64,000 nucleotides of DNA from Aaosphaeria pasadenensis (Eukaryota > Ascomycota > Dothideomycetes > Pleosporales), in the NCBI GenBank assembly GCA_022813625.1, contig JAKLMB010000001.1:1-64000 (forward strand). The letters run 5' to 3'. This document shows, in pieces, positions 34,036-44,438 of this stretch. How positions within the stretch are numbered: position 1 is the stretch's first letter; every line of letters begins with the position of its first letter. A program made the translations under genes and the position numbers. The notes below the pieces were generated by a model. The model made no database searches. It had not been told where the DNA came from and saw only the letters and a program-made list of their open reading frames with translations.

Positions 34036-34753
34036 GCAATGCCTGGAGTAGCCATATCCTATTCTTGCACCCTTGAAGGACGACAGCATTAGTTTTTCTG
34101 CAATGCATCTTTGCTTGACGGTCTTGTACTTTTATGCCCCAACAGTGTATTCGGGAGGGGTTTAAGGCTTTTTTTAAGGCTGTTTACTGGCTTCAGTATA
34201 CTCTTAAATAGAATATTAGGTATAGGAGACATCATACTAGCAAGTGGACAGCCCGACGTGCCAACCCTCTGTACCCTGTTGGTTCTGAACCCCCAACTTG
34301 CGTAATGATGTAACCTGTGGAATGGAATTAGGAAATGTAAGGCACTCTAGAGGGGGATGATTTCAGGTCTGGGCTCTTGCATGCACAAGCCCATCATCTT
34401 TATCAATTATTTCGGAACATCTTCTCTCTCGATACTACTGACTCTAAGCATTACCCTGCCATATTAGATCATGTGATTGACGTTCGAGTCAACAAGTTCG
34501 GGTTGAACCTCGGCTTGTCTTCCCCGCGGGGATCTTGGATAACATTCAGGAGCTGTCCCCCCCGGCATCTCTCAGTCATCGGTACTTAATGGTAAATCCT
34601 CCTGCCTTGAACATGTATATCTTATATCTCGCTGCCCCTGGTCTGTGGTCTCTTTCCCATAGCAGAATTGTCCACGACATCGATTGAGCTCTAGGAACGA
34701 CATCCATTACTTCGTGTCGTTTGTTCACCACACGCGCCCTTGCACCTGTCATT
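34036..34753. other. Tandem intergenic region
   Basis: 3' end of taxilin and promoter of the nitronate monooxygenase gene. No other feature recognised. Confidence 0.55.
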
Positions 34754-35859
34754 ATGTCGCCGCCTACGCTCTCGACGCCGCTCTCGCAGCTGCTGGGGAT
34801 ACAATATCCTATCATCCTCGCTGGTATGGCACGCACATCTGGCGGACCCCTCGCTGCCGCGGTGTCAAACGCAGGTTAGTGTCGAATGTTCTAGGAGTCG
34901 TTATTACAGGGGGTTGACAATCGTGCACAGGAGGACTTGGTGTTATTGGTGGACTTGGCTACACACCTGAACAGCTTCAATCCATCATCGACGAGCTTAA
35001 GGCCAATCTCCGCGACAAGAACCTTCCTTTTGGAGTTGATCTCGCACTGCCACAAGTAGGGGGGTCCGCGCGAAAGACTAACCACGATTACACCCACGGG
35101 CAATTGGACGAACTGATAGAAGTAACAATCAAGAACGGGGCAAAGCTATTCGTCAGTGCTGTCGGTGTGCCTCCGGCGCATACGATCAAGCGACTTCATG
35201 AGGCTGGAATACTCATTATGAATATGGTGGGCGCACCCAAACACGCCATAAAAGCACTGGATGCCGGGGTCGACATTGTTTGCGCCCAAGGTGGTGAGGG
35301 TGGTGGACACACAGGAGATATCGCCAACAGCATTCTCATTCCCGCCGTAGTGGATGTAGCAAGGCGATATAAGAGTCCACTCACGGGACAGCCAGCCATG
35401 GTCGTTGCAGCAGGAGGAATCTACAATGGACGAAGTTTGGCAAGCAGTTTGATGCAAGGAGCACAAGGTGTATGGGTCGGTACAAGATTTGTTGCCAGTA
35501 CTGAGGCTGGGTGCTCCCAGATGCACAAGGAGAATGTTGTCTCCGCAACTTTCACAGACACCGGACGCACTTTGGTCGTCAGTGGCCGACCATTACGGGT
35601 CAAGTTCAACGATTATGTTAAGGAATGGGAGTCGCGGCCGCAAGATATCAAGAAGCTCTGCGATAGCGGAGTTGTGCCATTGGCGAAAGACATGGACGAT
35701 GGAAAAGATGTGGACATACCATTTTTGATGGGCCAGGTATCGGGCGTTATCCAAGATATTAAACCGGCGAAGGAAATCGTGGACGATATGGTACAAGAAG
35801 CGGTCGATATGCTGAAAATTGGTCAAACATATATCTCTGGACCGAGTAGCAAGTTGTAG
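34754..35859 (+). CDS. Nitronate monooxygenase (2-nitropropane dioxygenase family)
   Basis: Two exons, 34754-34874 and 34931-35859, encode 349 aa, normal for the family. The FMN-dependent TIM-barrel shows the N-terminal GIQYPIILAGMA, the AGGLGVIGG loop restored by splicing, PFGVDLALP, the AQGGEGGGHTG loop whose histidine (about H167) corresponds to the catalytic base of class I enzymes, and the phosphate-binding AAGGIYNGRSL and GVWVGTRF segments. The family oxidises alkyl nitronates such as propionate-3-nitronate with oxygen, a detoxification role. There is no signal or clear peroxisomal targeting tripeptide at the end (SKL is absent as a separate tail in most relatives, but this protein does end in Ser-Lys-Leu), so a PTS1 peroxisomal signal is present in the sequence and import is plausible. 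Confidence 0.94.
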
Positions 35860-36845
35860 AGGAGCAGCATGGATGTTCGGTTTACCTTCTATTGAGAAAA
35901 GCGATAGGAAGAGATGATATGCATGCAAGCAATTTTAGCCATATATGGATATGTTGCGTCATCTGGAGCTATGACTTCAAGGTACAATCCCGTATGTACA
36001 ATGGTAACGTAATACATACGTTGAGTACAGGCATGTGTTGTGATGGTAATACTACAGAGTACAGACTCACGTGTGAGCAGTGTGCAAACATCACAGGAGC
36101 TCCGGTGGTGCAAGAGGACATTTGGGTCTTGAGACTGTGAATTAATTGACTTGAACGGCACGGTGTGTATCGTGAAGTCTATACTGGGTAACTACGTACA
36201 TACACTGGGAACCTTTCTCTACATCACATATATAATTGTAGACTTGTGCAGTAGGGTGGGAAATAGCAGTGGTCATTAAGCAAATACCGACAATTACCAC
36301 CCCCCAGGTATGGAGCCTCCTATAGATACCTAGATATAAATAACTAACATATTAATCATCATAATAACTAGTTACATGTAGTTGCCTATTGCCGTACTTA
36401 CTGTGTAGGTAGTAGATAGGCTATTAATGTACAGTACTACCAAATATAACCAAACCGCCGGATGATCGCCGCTGGGATCGGACTGAACTAATCCCATTAT
36501 TCCCAGCCAACACGACAACTCTAGAGGACCCAAGCTCGCTCAGGAGAGTGCCGGATGATACTCCTCCGCTTTTCGCATTCCCTATCCTACCCTAAGCTAT
36601 CATCATTATCACGATCACGATCAAAGTCACGACTATCCACGAGCAGCAGCAAGCATATCACTGTGTTTTGTAACTGTTCCTTGCACTAGGCCTCTTTCCC
36701 CATTCTACGCGACCATTGCCCCCCAACGCTCTGGCTCACTTGGCTTGTGCGGGCCCCCGTCGGCTTGTTGTCAAGTGCCTCTCCAATAATTCACATTCAT
36801 TCATGACGCTTCGCCGGACAACAGACATCTGGAGCGGCGCAATCC
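35860..36845. other. Tandem intergenic region
   Basis: Between the monooxygenase and kinase genes. 36260-36440 is A/T-rich; the last 250 bases before 36846 are C/T-rich. No gene recognised. Confidence 0.55.
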
Positions 36846-39608
36846 ATGCAGTCGAATCTGAGGGCTCAGGCTGAATTGCAGGCCCAGAGAAAGAAGGTAT
36901 ATCTCTCGGCAACCCCTGTCCGACGCCATCACTGACAACGAAGCAGCTCGCAAACTCGTACAAACAACTCCTCGAGTGAGCACCCCAGCCTTGCCACAAT
37001 CCTTCCTCCGCACCACTAACACACGGCGCGCACAGTGAATTCTCCGCGACTGATCTGAAGACGGTTGGCAGCTACAGCCTTGGGCGACTTATAGGAAAGG
37101 GAAGCTTTGGAAAGGTGTACCTCGCGTCTCACAAGCTCACCAATGGCTCAAAGGTACCATGCGAACGAGTCTACCCCGGGCCCTGACTGTGTTGACCATA
37201 CGACAGGTTGTGCTCAAATCCGCGAAGAAAGACGACACAAACTTGGCTCGCGAGATACATCACCATCGGCAGTTCCTTCATCCGCATATAGCACGATTAT
37301 ATGAGGTTATTGTCACGGAGACGTTGGTTTGGTTAGTGCTGGAATACTGTCCAGGTATGACTGAGCAAAAATCAATACGCTATAAAGTCTGGTGCCTCTA
37401 ACACACAACGCAGGCGATGAATTGTATAACTATCTCCTCAAGAAGGGTGCAATCGAACCAGCCAAGGTCCAGAAGATCTTCACCCAGCTCGTCGGCGCCG
37501 TCTCCTACGTCCATAATAAATCGTGTGTGCATCGCGACCTGAAACTCGAGAACATCCTCTTGGATAAACATGAGAACGTGAAGTTGGTGGATTTTGGATT
37601 CACAAGGGAGTACGAAGGAAAGTCCAATTATCTCCAAACATGGTGTGGTACGGTGTGTTACAGTGCGCCCGAGATGCTGAAGGGGGAGAAGTATGCGGGT
37701 GAGAAGGTGGACGTCTGGAGTCTTGGAATCATTCTTTATGCGCTATTGACCGGCGAGTTGCCATTTGATGATGACGATGAGACGGTTACGAAGATGAAGA
37801 TCCTCAAGGAAGAACCAAATTACCCGGACAACTTTCCGCCTCAAGCAAAGGAACTATGCCAATCTCTACTGTCGAAACGACCGATCTTACGACCCACCCT
37901 TGCCGATATTCTTCAAAATCCTTGGCTAGCAGAGCATGCACCGCGCCAACAGGAGATACTCAAGTTGCAACAACCTGCCCCGTTCACAACAGATCTGGAG
38001 AAGGAGGTTTTGCAGCGGATGCGTGCCTCAGGCGTTGATATTGACATGGTTATTGAGAATGTACTTGCGCAACGGTGTGATGCTCTTGCTGGGTGGTGGG
38101 CATTATTGCTTGAGAAAGAAGAACGAAAGGCAAGACGCAGGGAGCGAAAACGCAAAGAGAGAGAAGCAGAAGCAAAGAGCCTACGGCGCCTGAGTGCCGC
38201 AAGTAGTCGATTGGACAAGCTTGCGCCAACCATACGAGAAACCGACGAAGAAGGTCTTCCCTCCCCACCGCTGATGCTTGGTGAGCCACCAAAGGGCCGC
38301 GGTAGGGCTCTAAAGCGGACAAGTCTACATGGTGAGAGTGCTCGAAATGTCTCATTCGATTTCATACTGATTGAAGCAGGCGGTCCTTCTGATCTTCCAC
38401 AGTTGCCGGAGTCTGGATTGACACCAGAGCCAGACGCCGATAGGCCTCCGCCACCCATCGAGAAAGATTATGTGCGTAGCTCAGGATCCTCCTCCCGTCC
38501 GCCACTACCGCCTAAGGAACTTGATAGGCGGAGATCAAGGGGCAGCATGTTGCAAGTTGTAGCTACAAATCCCGATCTGCTTCATCCGAACGGTTTCGTT
38601 CCAAAGCGCCGCCGAAGATATCAGCAACCATTTATCAATCAGCTCACATCTCTGAGGAACTGGATCAAAGAAACATCGAAAAGAGCACGATCACCAAACT
38701 CCAAAGCAAGTAGCGCTAAATCTCCGACCCTAACCCCAAGTAAATCGCCTGAATCCAGAGCTAGACGCTCGAGTAATGCGAATCGAAATTCTACTATTCA
38801 GGCGCATCCAAATATCATTCCCTCCACCCACGTTCCTGCTCGACCTGGAATTTCAAGTCATGGATCAGGGAAGCGACCTTCTGTTTCACCGGCACCATTG
38901 ACGCCTCGAGGTTCTTATCGGCGATCATCTGGCGGTCTCCGCGGTCGAAAATCAACCTCATCATCAGTATCTTCTATTCGATCTATGCCTCACCACCATC
39001 ACTCGCATTCCAAAGCATCCTCGACATCGTCAGCTTCTATAACCTCGCCCACAGTATCTATCTCCGGTCACAAAACGAAATCGCCTCACTCCTCAGTCAA
39101 AGTCCTCCCCGCCACCCCTACCGGGTCGTCATTTCCCACTAATATTCGACTTGTGCGGGCACCCCTGAGTGAAGGAGGTGCCGCATTCGGCGCGGCGCCA
39201 CCTTCCTCTCCCGGCCTTATCTTCGCAAAACGTAAACGCAGTCCTTTCAAGGGGCCCATGTTAACTCTCGGCCATGGCAGTCCAGCGGCAGGAAGAATGA
39301 GAAATGAAGGAAACTCGAGAAGTACAAGCATCCAGGGAAGGAAAAGTGGCGAGTTTCTCGGTATCACTGAAGAAGACGAAGAGGAAGAGGAAGACATTGA
39401 AGAGGTTGAAGAATTTGGGCCGCTTATGAAAGATGGAGAGTTCGAAGAAATCATCCAGACGTCCACAATTTCGGAAAAGCTAGTGGCACCAGAGCCACTC
39501 ATGGAAGAAGACGACGACTATGACGGCAAAGACGGATCCATCGCAGTACTTGGAGGAAATGATGAAGGAAAGACAAAAGAAAAAGTGGAAGATCCAAAAG
39601 TGGCATAA
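36846..39608 (+). CDS. Serine/threonine protein kinase, CAMK/SNF1-related (Kin4-like?)
   Basis: Five exons, 36846-36896, 36947-36975, 37036-37153, 37207-37354 and 37414-39608, encode 846 aa. The kinase domain starts near residue 40 with the Gly loop GKGSFGKVY; K70 (VVLKSAKK) is the likely ATP lysine. HRDLKLEN begins at H155 (catalytic D157), DFG is at 175-177 in DFGFTREY, and APE is at 200-202, so it looks active. The activation segment (LQTWCGTVCYSAPEML) and the Leu-rich ending (SKRPILRPTLADILQNPWL) place it near the SNF1/Kin4 branch of CAMK; Kin4 itself is a guess. After the domain comes a helical, very basic block (EERKARRRERKRKERE), then about 550 Ser/Pro-rich disordered residues and an acidic patch (EEDEEEEEDIEEVEE). 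The ATG at 36846 is chosen because exons 1-3 splice in frame into the Gly loop. Confidence 0.92.
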
Positions 39609-40437
39609 ACAAGAGGATTTGGTCCCAAAAGAGAAGGAGAGGGAGACCTCCAACAGGTAGTTTGGAGGTGCTTGTGTTGCGAAAGATCTTCGGCCATTTT
39701 CTTTGCGTGTTTCGAGCATATGAAGCGTACGTGTTCCGTGTCTTAATTGACTTTGTGCATTTGGATTCCCGCGCACTCTTTTTTGGTTCTCTTCTCTTTC
39801 TTCTTTTATTCTTCATGCATGCTTTTACCTTTCTCTTCCGGAATATTGGACCTCTACATAGACTTGTTTCCTTGCGTAGTTTCTTTTGTCTACTTTTCCT
39901 TTCCTAACTTTCCCTTGCACCTTGCTGAAGGGCACTGGAATTTAATCTTCTAATGATGGCTTGACGAAGGGTTCGAAGCACGAAAAAGGTGGTTGGACTA
40001 TATGAGGAGATTGGGGAGGGTCTTTAGGGAGAAGGAAAAGATAAACACCTTTCGATGTACATTTTTGGTTATATTTCGTTATTGGAGCTGTTGAACATCA
40101 ACGATCTGAGCACATGAGCACAAAAGTGGCTGGTAAAGAGGACGCAATCTGCAGTAAAAAGAGATCATAATAATGCTACAAAAATTGCATTCAACTTCGT
40201 CCCTCACGCCTGAGGTCTGGTCTGGAGTGTGAACACTGCGCTCATAGGCATATACATTGCTCGCTAGTGAATGCCATGCTATGGTGATGAAGTTTATGGT
40301 TGGATCGACTACAGTCTACTGCAATATCGTACAGTCTGATGAATGATCCTCAGTATGTAGGCTATATCCTTTATATGTTCATAGTATCTCATGGCAAAAG
40401 ATGCCTTCATGGTGATTTTTCTCGACCCGACCGTCCA
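39609..40437. other. Convergent intergenic region
   Basis: 3' sides of the kinase and M20 peptidase genes. T/C-rich stretch at 39770-39900. No gene recognised. Confidence 0.55.
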
Positions 40438-41646
40438 TCACATCTCGATCCTCTCAGCCTCCTGATGATCAACCCTAGTAGCTGCGATGATCAATCTCCT
40501 ATAGTCCAGCACAGCCTGTTCAAGTTCCTTCCTCTTCAAGGCCTCATGGTCGGAGTGCGCGACGAATATGCTACCAGGGCCAAATAGGTACCTCTTCTCG
40601 ACGCCATGCAAGTGTGGAACATCAGTGCCGTAGTTCACAGTAAACTTCTCAAACCCGTCAATGTCGCAATCAATGTCCACGGGGCCATAGCCGCCGGCAA
40701 CCGTCCAGTCGAACTCGATCTTTGCGCCTAGCTCCTCTGCCTTCTTTTTGACATCGGCAACCGCGCCGTAGACAAGGCTCTTGATGACGTCCGGATCGCC
40801 TGCTGCTATCCTGACGGTGACGCTCGCCTCCGCTGCCTCTGCGACCACATTTCCAGCCACACCGCCGACAATCTTGCCGAAGTTCATCGTCGAATTGCCG
40901 TACTTGCGGCTCCAGGGCAGACCCCCAGTATCCCTCAGGATCAACAACTTCCCCAACGCCTCGAGCAGGACGTCGTTCGCGGACACACCCAGCCAAGGGT
41001 AGCCGCTGTGTGCAGCCCTGCCGGTGACCTTGACGTTGAACCCCACTATGCCCTTATGTCCACAGACCAGCTTCGCCTCCGTCGGCTCGCCGAAGACGAC
41101 AATCCCATAGTCGCCAGGGCGGTCCTCCCATGAGGAGAAAAGCCGCATGCCGTCGCCACCTTGCTCCTCGCCGACGACAAACAGCAGCGATATGTCGTCA
41201 ATCAGACCCTCCCTCAACCCCTCTGCCGCGATGATCTGCGCGGCGACACTGCCCTTCGCATCTACGCTGCCTCGCCCACCGATTACGTCCTTCTCTTCAT
41301 CGTAGTAGTATGGCCAGTACGGCGGGACGGTGTCGATGTGCGAGGTTACTAGGATGGAGGTGTGTCGCTTCGATTTCGAACTGTACGCGAAGACGTTGGT
41401 CCGGTTCGGCGATACGTGCTGCTGTTCCACGGTCCAGTCCTTGGAGCGCAGGTACGACGTCAGCCAATCGCTGACGTTGCCTTCGTTCTGCGATATCGAC
41501 TCTATCTCGACGAGCTGGCGGTGCAGTGTGAGGAGGGCGTGGGACTCGGTTTCGGTGAGCAAGCTCGGGGTGGAAGATGCTTGTGCGCCTGCATTGCGGA
41601 AGACTGCTGCGGCGGACAGCGCGAGTAGAGGGAGGGAGCGAAACAT
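40438..41646 (-). CDS. Secreted M20-family metallopeptidase
   Basis: Single exon of 402 aa from the ATG at 41646; the frame extends upstream but only to a GTG. Residues 1-21 form a signal peptide (FRSLPLLALSAAAVF...AGAQA). The di-zinc M20 motifs are in order: SHIDTVP (H103, D105), GRGSVDAKGS (bridging D129), GEEQGGDG (general base E160 and zinc ligand E161), GEPTEAK near 187 and HSDHE near 364-368. A dimerisation domain (GHKGIVGFNVKVTGRAAHSG onwards) is inserted between, as in M20A enzymes. Fungal relatives are annotated as secreted carboxypeptidases or acetylornithine-deacetylase-like hydrolases; the substrate cannot be told from sequence. Potential N-glycosylation sites (NRT, NST) agree with secretion. 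The permease gene lies upstream on the same strand, which suggests, but does not show, a link to peptide and amino-acid use. Confidence 0.93.
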   Translation of the reverse strand: MFRSLPLLALSAAAVFRNAGAQASSTPSLLTETESHALLTLHRQLVEIESISQNEGNVSDWLTSYLRSKDWTVEQQHVSPNRTNVFAYSSKSKRHTSILVTSHIDTVPPYWPYYYDEEKDVIGGRGSVDAKGSVAAQIIAAEGLREGLIDDISLLFVVGEEQGGDGMRLFSSWEDRPGDYGIVVFGEPTEAKLVCGHKGIVGFNVKVTGRAAHSGYPWLGVSANDVLLEALGKLLILRDTGGLPWSRKYGNSTMNFGKIVGGVAGNVVAEAAEASVTVRIAAGDPDVIKSLVYGAVADVKKKAEELGAKIEFDWTVAGGYGPVDIDCDIDGFEKFTVNYGTDVPHLHGVEKRYLFGPGSIFVAHSDHEALKRKELEQAVLDYRRLIIAATRVDHQEAERIEM

Positions 41647-42451
41647 GGTGTAGGAAGTGGTTTGAAACACCACTTCGTGCTTCCAATTGAGTTTCGCGTT
41701 GTTTGTTGGGTCGTCGATTCTATGCGAGCTGCATCGATACTTGTAGCTCTAGAAGCTTTGAACCTCGGACAGGGTCCCGAGCTCCCCACAGCCTGACGTG
41801 ATGCCAAGTACCACTGTTCGACGACAAATCCGCGGGGTGAACGGTTGGAAGTGTACATGCTCATTGATAGTATTAGCACTGGAGCACTAGAGTATCAGAT
41901 ACGGGGCATATCTTGATCCGAATAGTTTTAGGGTTTTTCAATTTTGGTTTTCTAAATAGAGAAATGGTATGCCCAAGGCGGATCTCTTCTCTACGTGAAT
42001 TATGTTCAGATATTCTACTATAGCAAATATGTACAATTACATTGGTAGGTAGTCCGCCTTTCATCCAACGCAGCATATATGCCTCCAGCATCTCCTTCCA
42101 TATACATTAAGGAAAATCACCTTCAAAGTCTATCTTCTTCTATTCGATATTCCGCACTAAGATCAATATCGATGGAAAAAGTAGAGGTTGTAGGGAACCT
42201 AATTCTGCACACCTGCAGGGCTGCGCAGTTGCTCCAACGCAGGTAGACAACTGCCGCCTAGTATCATATACAAAAAAAAAATGAAAGAAATATACTCGTA
42301 AATACAGCATATAAGGTATGCTTAGCTTCAATCCCAAATACAAAAAGATATTGCGCGCTGATAAGGTATCATGATAAACGCTCAGGTACTCGCTGACAAC
42401 ACGAATAGATGTTTTAGATAAATGACAAGGAGATGGGTCCTGCGAGTTCGA
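41647..42451. other. Tandem intergenic region
   Basis: Between the permease stop and the M20 peptidase start, both minus strand. Contains an A9 run near 42270. No gene recognised. Confidence 0.55.
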
Positions 42452-44438
42452 TCAACAGAAGAATTTATAGACTTTCTTCCATTTGGGCCACTGCTTTCGT
42501 TCTTCGCGCTCCTCTTCGATCAGTTCTTCGATGTTGAGTTCGCGAATACCGGTGTGGAGGTCCATATTGTACGACCGAATAATAGGTGTGCGGAACCAGA
42601 TCTTGTATGGGATATAGAATGCCATAGTGACTGGCAGGGCAAGGTAATTGGTGAAGAATCCTGAAACGAGCTGGCGCGTTGTTAGAGACTCATAATCGAT
42701 GGGCAGAATAGACACCCAGAACTGGGCAACAAGGACCAGCATGTTGAAGATGAAGCCGATCCAGGAGCCGATGACGCCAGGTTGTGAGCGGAATGCAAGT
42801 TCATCAAGAGTATGGCCTTGGACGTTCCAGCCTTTGCGAAATCGGATGTGAGCCAAGCAGATGGATGCCCAGGTAAAGACGGCAGAGAGTGATGATAAAG
42901 CGAGAAGCCAGTCAAAGGCATCCTTCTGTTTATCAGGGTCGCCAGCGAGAAAAGCCAGCAGACCGAGGGCAGCGGCAACACCGATGGCCACGAGCGGACG
43001 ACCTTGTCTATCGATATAGGCCAAGATTGGCGGTGCCTGGTGTTGTTCTGCCAGAGCAGCGAGCGTACGGCTGGAGCCATAGACCGCAGAATTGCCAACT
43101 GAGAGAACAGCGATCATGATGACGGCGTTGAACACGGAGGGTAAACCTTCGATTCCTGCGTTGGAAATGGCGATGACGAATGGAGAGGCGACAATATCGG
43201 CATCATTCTCGCCATTCAGGAGACGATCATCGTTGTAGGGTACGAGCAGGCCGACCAGTGTCAAGGACACAATATAGAAGAGTGTAATTCGCCAAAAGAC
43301 CTGTTTCACGGCAGTGGGGAGCGACTTCCGAGGGTTGGCGGTTTCGGCGGCGGCAAGCCCAACCAGCTCTGTTCCAGAGAAGGCGAAAGCAGCATTGACG
43401 AAGACGCTACATAGGCCCTTGAAGCCGTTGTTGAAGGAACCTGGGTCGCGCCAAAACTTGCCACCAATGTAGCCACCCTCGGGGCCGCCGCCAACATTGA
43501 GAATGACTCCAAGGATAATAAAGCCTATCACGGCGGTCACCTTAATTATGGCGAAGACGAATTCGGCCTCGCCGTAACCTTTGACACCGAACAGATTGAT
43601 GATACTGTAGGAGTACTGTTAGCATCTCTTGCGTGAATATTGGTCTCGGTTTGACTAGTAACATACACAATCAGAACTAAGAAGAGCGCCACGAAGGCAT
43701 TGTTGCTGACGTGTCCGTGATTCCAGTATTCAATGGTGTAAGTCGCAGCGACAATCTCGAGAGGTAGTACGACGAGCCACTGTAAAGCATAACTAGAGAA
43801 AGTGGTTAGTTTGGCAGTTGGTGGCGACGCAAGGACCCGAGGGTCTGGAAACGGATGTATAAACTCACTTCCAACCCATCGCGAACCCCCAAGCTGGGTC
43901 GAGAAATCGAGTGGAATACGCCGAAAAGGAACCTGCAACAGGGAATATCACAGCCATTTCGCCCAGAGCGTGGACAGTGCAGTACATCATGATACCAACC
44001 AACGAGTAGGCTATCAAGAGACTTGCAGGGCCACCGTTGGCTAGTGCATTGCCCGATCCGACGAAGAGACCAGTACCTGGAAATGCAAAGTCAGAAAACG
44101 AACCATCGAAGTTCAGCCATCAAATCGACTGCGCTAGAAAGAAAGGACGTACCTATGGAACCTCCGATGGCAATCATCTGCAAATGCCTACCCTTGAGCC
44201 TGCGCGCGAGTGGTGAGTTCGCCGTATTCTGGGCAGCGCTCTCGACATCGAATACTTTGCCATCTGCTCCCAGGGCTCCCTTAGGCATCATGGACTGATT
44301 TTGATCTCGCTTGAAACTCTCCATAACCCTTCTACCAATGCCATCTCGGTGCGAAGAGGCCTCAGCATAGTACTCGGAGCCTTGGGAATTCCTCCCAAAG
44401 CTCTTCTCGGTACCGAATTCATTCTCGTCAAAGGGCAT
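42452..44438 (-). CDS. Amino-acid permease (fungal YAT/AAP family)
   Basis: Four exons, 44438-44153, 44076-43869, 43792-43667 and 43604-42452, encode 590 aa. The cytosolic N-terminus ends in the family signature RRLKGRHLQMIAIGGSIG, joined by splicing to TGLFVGSGNAL in the first membrane span; about 12 spans follow. Other signatures are GEMAVIFPVAGSFSAY, FAFSGTELVGLAAAE, NPRKSLPTAVKQVFWRI and YGSSRTLAALAEQ. The protein ends in FFC, matching the C-terminal aromatic-cysteine end that is palmitoylated in yeast amino-acid permeases. It should import amino acids by proton symport at the plasma membrane; specificity is not evident. The frame runs upstream to a GTG at 44660, but 44438 is the first ATG. 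The 5.4 kb to its right is empty of genes, leaving room for a long regulated promoter or leader. Confidence 0.94.
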
